Assembly (NCBI GenBank): GCA_019420325.1
Contig: JAHZHK010000021.1
Span: 19,001 to 33,332 of the forward strand
Direction: 5' to 3'
Length of the DNA: 14,332 bases
DNA from: Coriobacteriaceae bacterium
GTDB lineage: Bacteria > Actinomycetota > Coriobacteriia > Coriobacteriales > UMGS124
Numbering within the stretch: the first letter of the stretch is position 1; the number at the start of each line of letters is the position of its first letter. The position numbers and the translations under genes were made by a program. Of this stretch, positions 11,247 to 14,332 are shown one piece after another. The notes beneath the pieces were generated by a model that was not told the DNA's origin, ran no database searches, and saw nothing but the letters and a program-made list of their open reading frames with translations.

Positions 11247-14200
11247 ATGTTTGGGAAACCATGGACACCCGCCGCTCATGCCGTGCGGACAAAAACAACT
11301 GGATCACCGGAAAAAAGAAGCCTGATAGCACGTGTGTGGGCCGTTGCCTTCTCAGTTATGCTGGCTCTCTCGGGCCCTGCGGGCATGGTGGGTAGCGCTC
11401 ATCGCGCCTGGGCCGAGCAGGCCGACATTGCCACGGTCGCCTCGGTATACGCCGAACAAAACGACAGAGTAAGCAATCCCCAAGCCGAGGAGACAGGCTC
11501 GCTTGACCCGCCTCAGCAGATTGCTGCAAATGAGGGTGACGTGGCGCCGGACAACGTACCGAACGCCTCTGCAAAAGACGCCTCGAATGAAGCCTCCGAC
11601 TCCGACGAAGCCCCAGCAAAGATGGATGACGTGCGTTCCGCCACCGTCACGCTCGATTCAAGCGAGGACGGCTGGGCATACCTCACCGTAGAAGGCGCAC
11701 AGGAGGGCGACACTCTTGTTCTAAGCGTAATGGGCCGAGCCGATGCCATCTGGACCGCACTTTTGCTCGAGGCATACCCAGAAGCATACATTGACGACCT
11801 CGGCGACAACCAGGTTGAAATCCACCTGGCAATGACGGGTGAACCTAGCACCTGGGAGCTTCCCGGTGTCATGGCCGACCTCGTTGCGACCGCTGCCTTG
11901 CTCGACTCTGCAGGTGAGATGGTGGCGTTTGCTGAGGGGCCGGCCCTCTACAGCACAAATCTGACTTCTGCTGGCGGCGAGACCTTCACCGCGTACAACG
12001 AGCATATCGTGGATGGCAACTGCCCCAAAATTCGCAATGCGCAGACAGGTCAGGCTGCCTGGTGCGCCGACTCACGCCGCGCGGCTCCGGGCACAAGTAC
12101 CGAGACGGGCGAGTGGCCCGAGGCAACCTTCTCGCAGGCTTCGCCTTGGGACGCCACCACCGTCTCGGGCGTGAACCTGGGCAGTATCTTACCTCAGCTC
12201 GAATACATCATGGCGCATGCCGACGGCACGACTGATGAGGGTGTGTATATCACCCAGTATGCCGTGTGGACGCTCACCAACCCCGATCGCTTCGCCTACG
12301 GCTCCTATTCGCACTACAACGAGCAGATTTGCGCGCTCGTGGACGCCGCCAACGCCTATGCGGCCTCGGAGGCCAACTATTACTCCGGGGCCTGCCTGGT
12401 GTATACGCCCCCCACGGGCAACGGCTACTACGATCGCTGGATGCAATACCTCGTGGTCTCGGGATGGAACCCCCTCTCGAGCCTGACCGTGAGCAAGGAA
12501 CAGTCCTACGACGCAGCGACGGGTTCCTGGACTGAGCTTCCCAAGCAGGTAACCTGGAGGCTTGCGAGCACCGACGGCACCACCGACGGGGCCGTCTACG
12601 ACCGCACGATTACCTCCGAGGAAGGCTCGGCGACTGTCACGTTCGAGGACACGCCGAAGGAAACGCGCTATAGGCTCTACGAGCTGCAAGCGCCCGACGG
12701 TTTCAAGCCTCGCGAGACAATTGGCCTCTACTGCAACCCCGACGGGAGCTGGTCGGTGTGGAATGCGCAAACTGGCTCCTGGGACGCTGCAACCTGGGCG
12801 ACCGAACAAGACGGCTCGACCGTATACACGGGCATCTCCCAGGGCGTGCTTCATGTGCAGGACGCCCCCACAGCAGGTGCCATCGAGCTCTTTAAGGTGT
12901 CTGCCGAGCCGCTCGTGACCGACGGAAATGCCTGCTACACGCTGGAAGGAGCACTCTATGGCGTCTATGCCGACGAGGAGCTCACCCAGCTTGTCGACAC
13001 GCTGCGCACCGACGAGGTGGGCCATGCCGTGTCGGGCGCGCTCGACGAGGGGGCGTATTGGGTGCATGAGACCGCACCAAGCAAGGGATACGCCCTTGAC
13101 GAGGCCGTGTACCGCGTCGAGGTGAAGTCGGGCAGGACGTCGCGCGTCAACGAGCAGAACGGCGGGCAAGTGCTCGAGGAACCCCAAGGTGACCCCCAGG
13201 CCATGGTGGTGCGCAAGGTGGATGCACAGACGGGCACCAATGTGGCTCAGGGCGATATGACCCTTGAGGGCGCCGAAATCACCGTGTGCTACTACAAGGG
13301 CTCCTACACCGAAGACGACCTTCGCAGCGAAGATGCTCCCGCACCCGAGCGCACCTGGATTCTCAAGACTGACGAGGATGGCGTATCACTGCTGCTTGAG
13401 AGCTACAAGGTGGGTGGAGACGAGCTGTATAAACTTGGCGGACGCCCCTACTTGCCGCTCGGCACGGTGACCGTACAGGAGACCAAGGCCCCTCAGGGCT
13501 ACGAGCTTGACCCGACGGTCTACGTGTGCCATTTCACGCCCGACGAGTCGGGCCGCAAGTGGATCTCGTTCGACATGACGGCAACCATCCCGCAAGAGCA
13601 GGTCATGGGCGGTGTCGGCATCCGTAAGGTCGACGCCGAAGACGGCACGGCGAGCCCGAGGGGCGCCGCGAGCCTCGACGGGGCAACGTTTGCCATCTAC
13701 AACGCAAGCGAGCACGACGTGACGGTGGACGGTACCGTGTATACGCCCCAGACGCTTGAGGACGTGCAGGCAGGTACGGCACAAGCAATTATGACCATCG
13801 AGGCACACGACGGCGCAGCTACAACCGATACCGACGGCGACGGTGCCGATGCGTCGCTTCCCTTTGGCACGTACTACCTGCGTGAAGTGGCATCCGGTGC
13901 CGGCTATCTCCTCGACGACACAGTGCGCACCGTGGAAGTCCGTGAGGCAGGTGCCGTAGCTTGGTGCGAGGACACATATGCCAACCAGGTCATCCGTGGC
14001 GACATCGCCTTTGATAAAGTATATGAGGACACCAAGGCCACCATGCCCGGGGTCGCCTTCCTCGTTGAAAGCACGACAACGCACGAACGCCACGTCATGG
14101 TGACGGACGCCACCGGACACGTCGACACCTCGGCTGCAGTTAGGCCCCACACCCACCGCACGAACGCCAACGACGCCGCTTGGGATGCAGCAACGGGAAC

Positions 14201-14332
14201 GGTCGATGAGACGCTTCTCGACGCGGATGCGGGCCTCTGGTTCTATGGCAACATTGAGGGGGCGGGCGAGCCCAACGACGCTCTTGGGGCGCTCCCCTAC
14301 GACACCTACACCTTCACCGAGCTCGCGACGAC
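11247..14332 (+). CDS. Thioester (TQXA) and Cna-B/VaFE-repeat surface adhesin, partial at 3' end
   Basis: An uninterrupted frame of 1028 codons runs off the window. ATG 11247 follows GGAAAGGA. A long signal peptide (RSLIARVWAVAFSVMLALSG) ends near AHRAWA/EQ (56/57), and residues 60-125 are a disordered acidic stretch. Residues about 235-405 form a TQXA thioester domain: C273 (AAWCADSRRAAPG) and Q337 (YITQYAVWTL) are the expected Cys-Gln thioester pair. Five Cna-B/SpaA-like modules follow, each with an early Lys and a late Glu suited to an isopeptide bond: K417/E479, K550/E608, K657/E745, K794/E880 and K924/E1025. Repeated E-x-x-AP-x-GY motifs mark them, and the last resembles VaFE repeats. 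Known relatives attach covalently to host proteins or build pili. An LPXTG-type sorting signal is expected beyond the window but not seen. Confidence 0.9.
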   Translation, partial: MFGKPWTPAAHAVRTKTTGSPEKRSLIARVWAVAFSVMLALSGPAGMVGSAHRAWAEQADIATVASVYAEQNDRVSNPQAEETGSLDPPQQIAANEGDVAPDNVPNASAKDASNEASDSDEAPAKMDDVRSATVTLDSSEDGWAYLTVEGAQEGDTLVLSVMGRADAIWTALLLEAYPEAYIDDLGDNQVEIHLAMTGEPSTWELPGVMADLVATAALLDSAGEMVAFAEGPALYSTNLTSAGGETFTAYNEHIVDGNCPKIRNAQTGQAAWCADSRRAAPGTSTETGEWPEATFSQASPWDATTVSGVNLGSILPQLEYIMAHADGTTDEGVYITQYAVWTLTNPDRFAYGSYSHYNEQICALVDAANAYAASEANYYSGACLVYTPPTGNGYYDRWMQYLVVSGWNPLSSLTVSKEQSYDAATGSWTELPKQVTWRLASTDGTTDGAVYDRTITSEEGSATVTFEDTPKETRYRLYELQAPDGFKPRETIGLYCNPDGSWSVWNAQTGSWDAATWATEQDGSTVYTGISQGVLHVQDAPTAGAIELFKVSAEPLVTDGNACYTLEGALYGVYADEELTQLVDTLRTDEVGHAVSGALDEGAYWVHETAPSKGYALDEAVYRVEVKSGRTSRVNEQNGGQVLEEPQGDPQAMVVRKVDAQTGTNVAQGDMTLEGAEITVCYYKGSYTEDDLRSEDAPAPERTWILKTDEDGVSLLLESYKVGGDELYKLGGRPYLPLGTVTVQETKAPQGYELDPTVYVCHFTPDESGRKWISFDMTATIPQEQVMGGVGIRKVDAEDGTASPRGAASLDGATFAIYNASEHDVTVDGTVYTPQTLEDVQAGTAQAIMTIEAHDGAATTDTDGDGADASLPFGTYYLREVASGAGYLLDDTVRTVEVREAGAVAWCEDTYANQVIRGDIAFDKVYEDTKATMPGVAFLVESTTTHERHVMVTDATGHVDTSAAVRPHTHRTNANDAAWDAATGTVDETLLDADAGLWFYGNIEGAGEPNDALGALPYDTYTFTELAT

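Noticed and set aside
10440..11279. Minus-strand frame opposite the lipoprotein and adhesin start
   Set aside because: Antisense of repeat codons; the Val/Gly/Leu runs are reverse complements of the Trp/His-rich repeats.
12189..14156. Minus-strand frames opposite the adhesin
   Set aside because: The plus strand holds one uninterrupted 1028-codon frame with signal peptide, thioester and Cna-B motifs; the minus frames have none.

Overview
The window is GC-rich, densely coded bacterial DNA. Gene content and protein style point to a gut-type actinobacterium of the class Coriobacteriia (Collinsella/Olsenella/Eggerthella-like). The grounds are acidic, GC-biased proteins, a TQXA/Cna-B surface adhesin, a pyridoxamine kinase carrying a TIGR04076-like tail, and Trp/His-rich secreted repeats. 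The lineage is inferred from these family resemblances and no search was run.

Layout. 1-1080: a LysR-type regulator, then two strong hairpin terminators back to back. 1080-1930: about 850 bases without a conventional gene, but far from empty. On the minus strand I see a promoter, a structured leader, a 23-codon ORF with a perfect Shine-Dalgarno, an attenuator-like pair of exclusive hairpins, five tandem 65-73 nt imperfect repeats of two alternating subtypes, and an exit terminator. This is the best candidate in the window for something undescribed. 1932-3723: rlmA (23S rRNA guanine-N1 methyltransferase) and a creatininase-family hydrolase, both plus strand. 3729-6701: a minus-strand group with a 59-aa protein, a 647-aa protein with a histone H1-like Lys/Ala linker, and a gene split by a one-base frame disruption. 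6741-7850: a toxin-antitoxin pair with a good promoter and candidate operator, then an orphan antitoxin-like gene between two copies of a terminator/ncRNA-like element. 7868-8140: a doubtful minus-strand ORF. 8254-9411: pyridoxamine kinase fused to a TIGR04076-like domain. 9412-14332: a surface module, with a structured leader that hides the Shine-Dalgarno, a lipoprotein with Trp- and His-rich repeats, and a very large thioester/Cna-B adhesin that runs off the right edge.

How the parts relate. The lipoprotein and the adhesin are consecutive on the same strand with no visible terminator between them, so they probably form one cell-surface unit. RlmA and the minus-strand small-peptide/repeat unit are divergently transcribed from one intergenic region. 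The TA pair is divergent from the broken gene. The hexamer TATACT recurs just upstream of four transcription starts (1795-1800 minus, 1892-1897 plus, 5970-5975 minus, 6764-6769 plus) and looks like the usual -10 box here.
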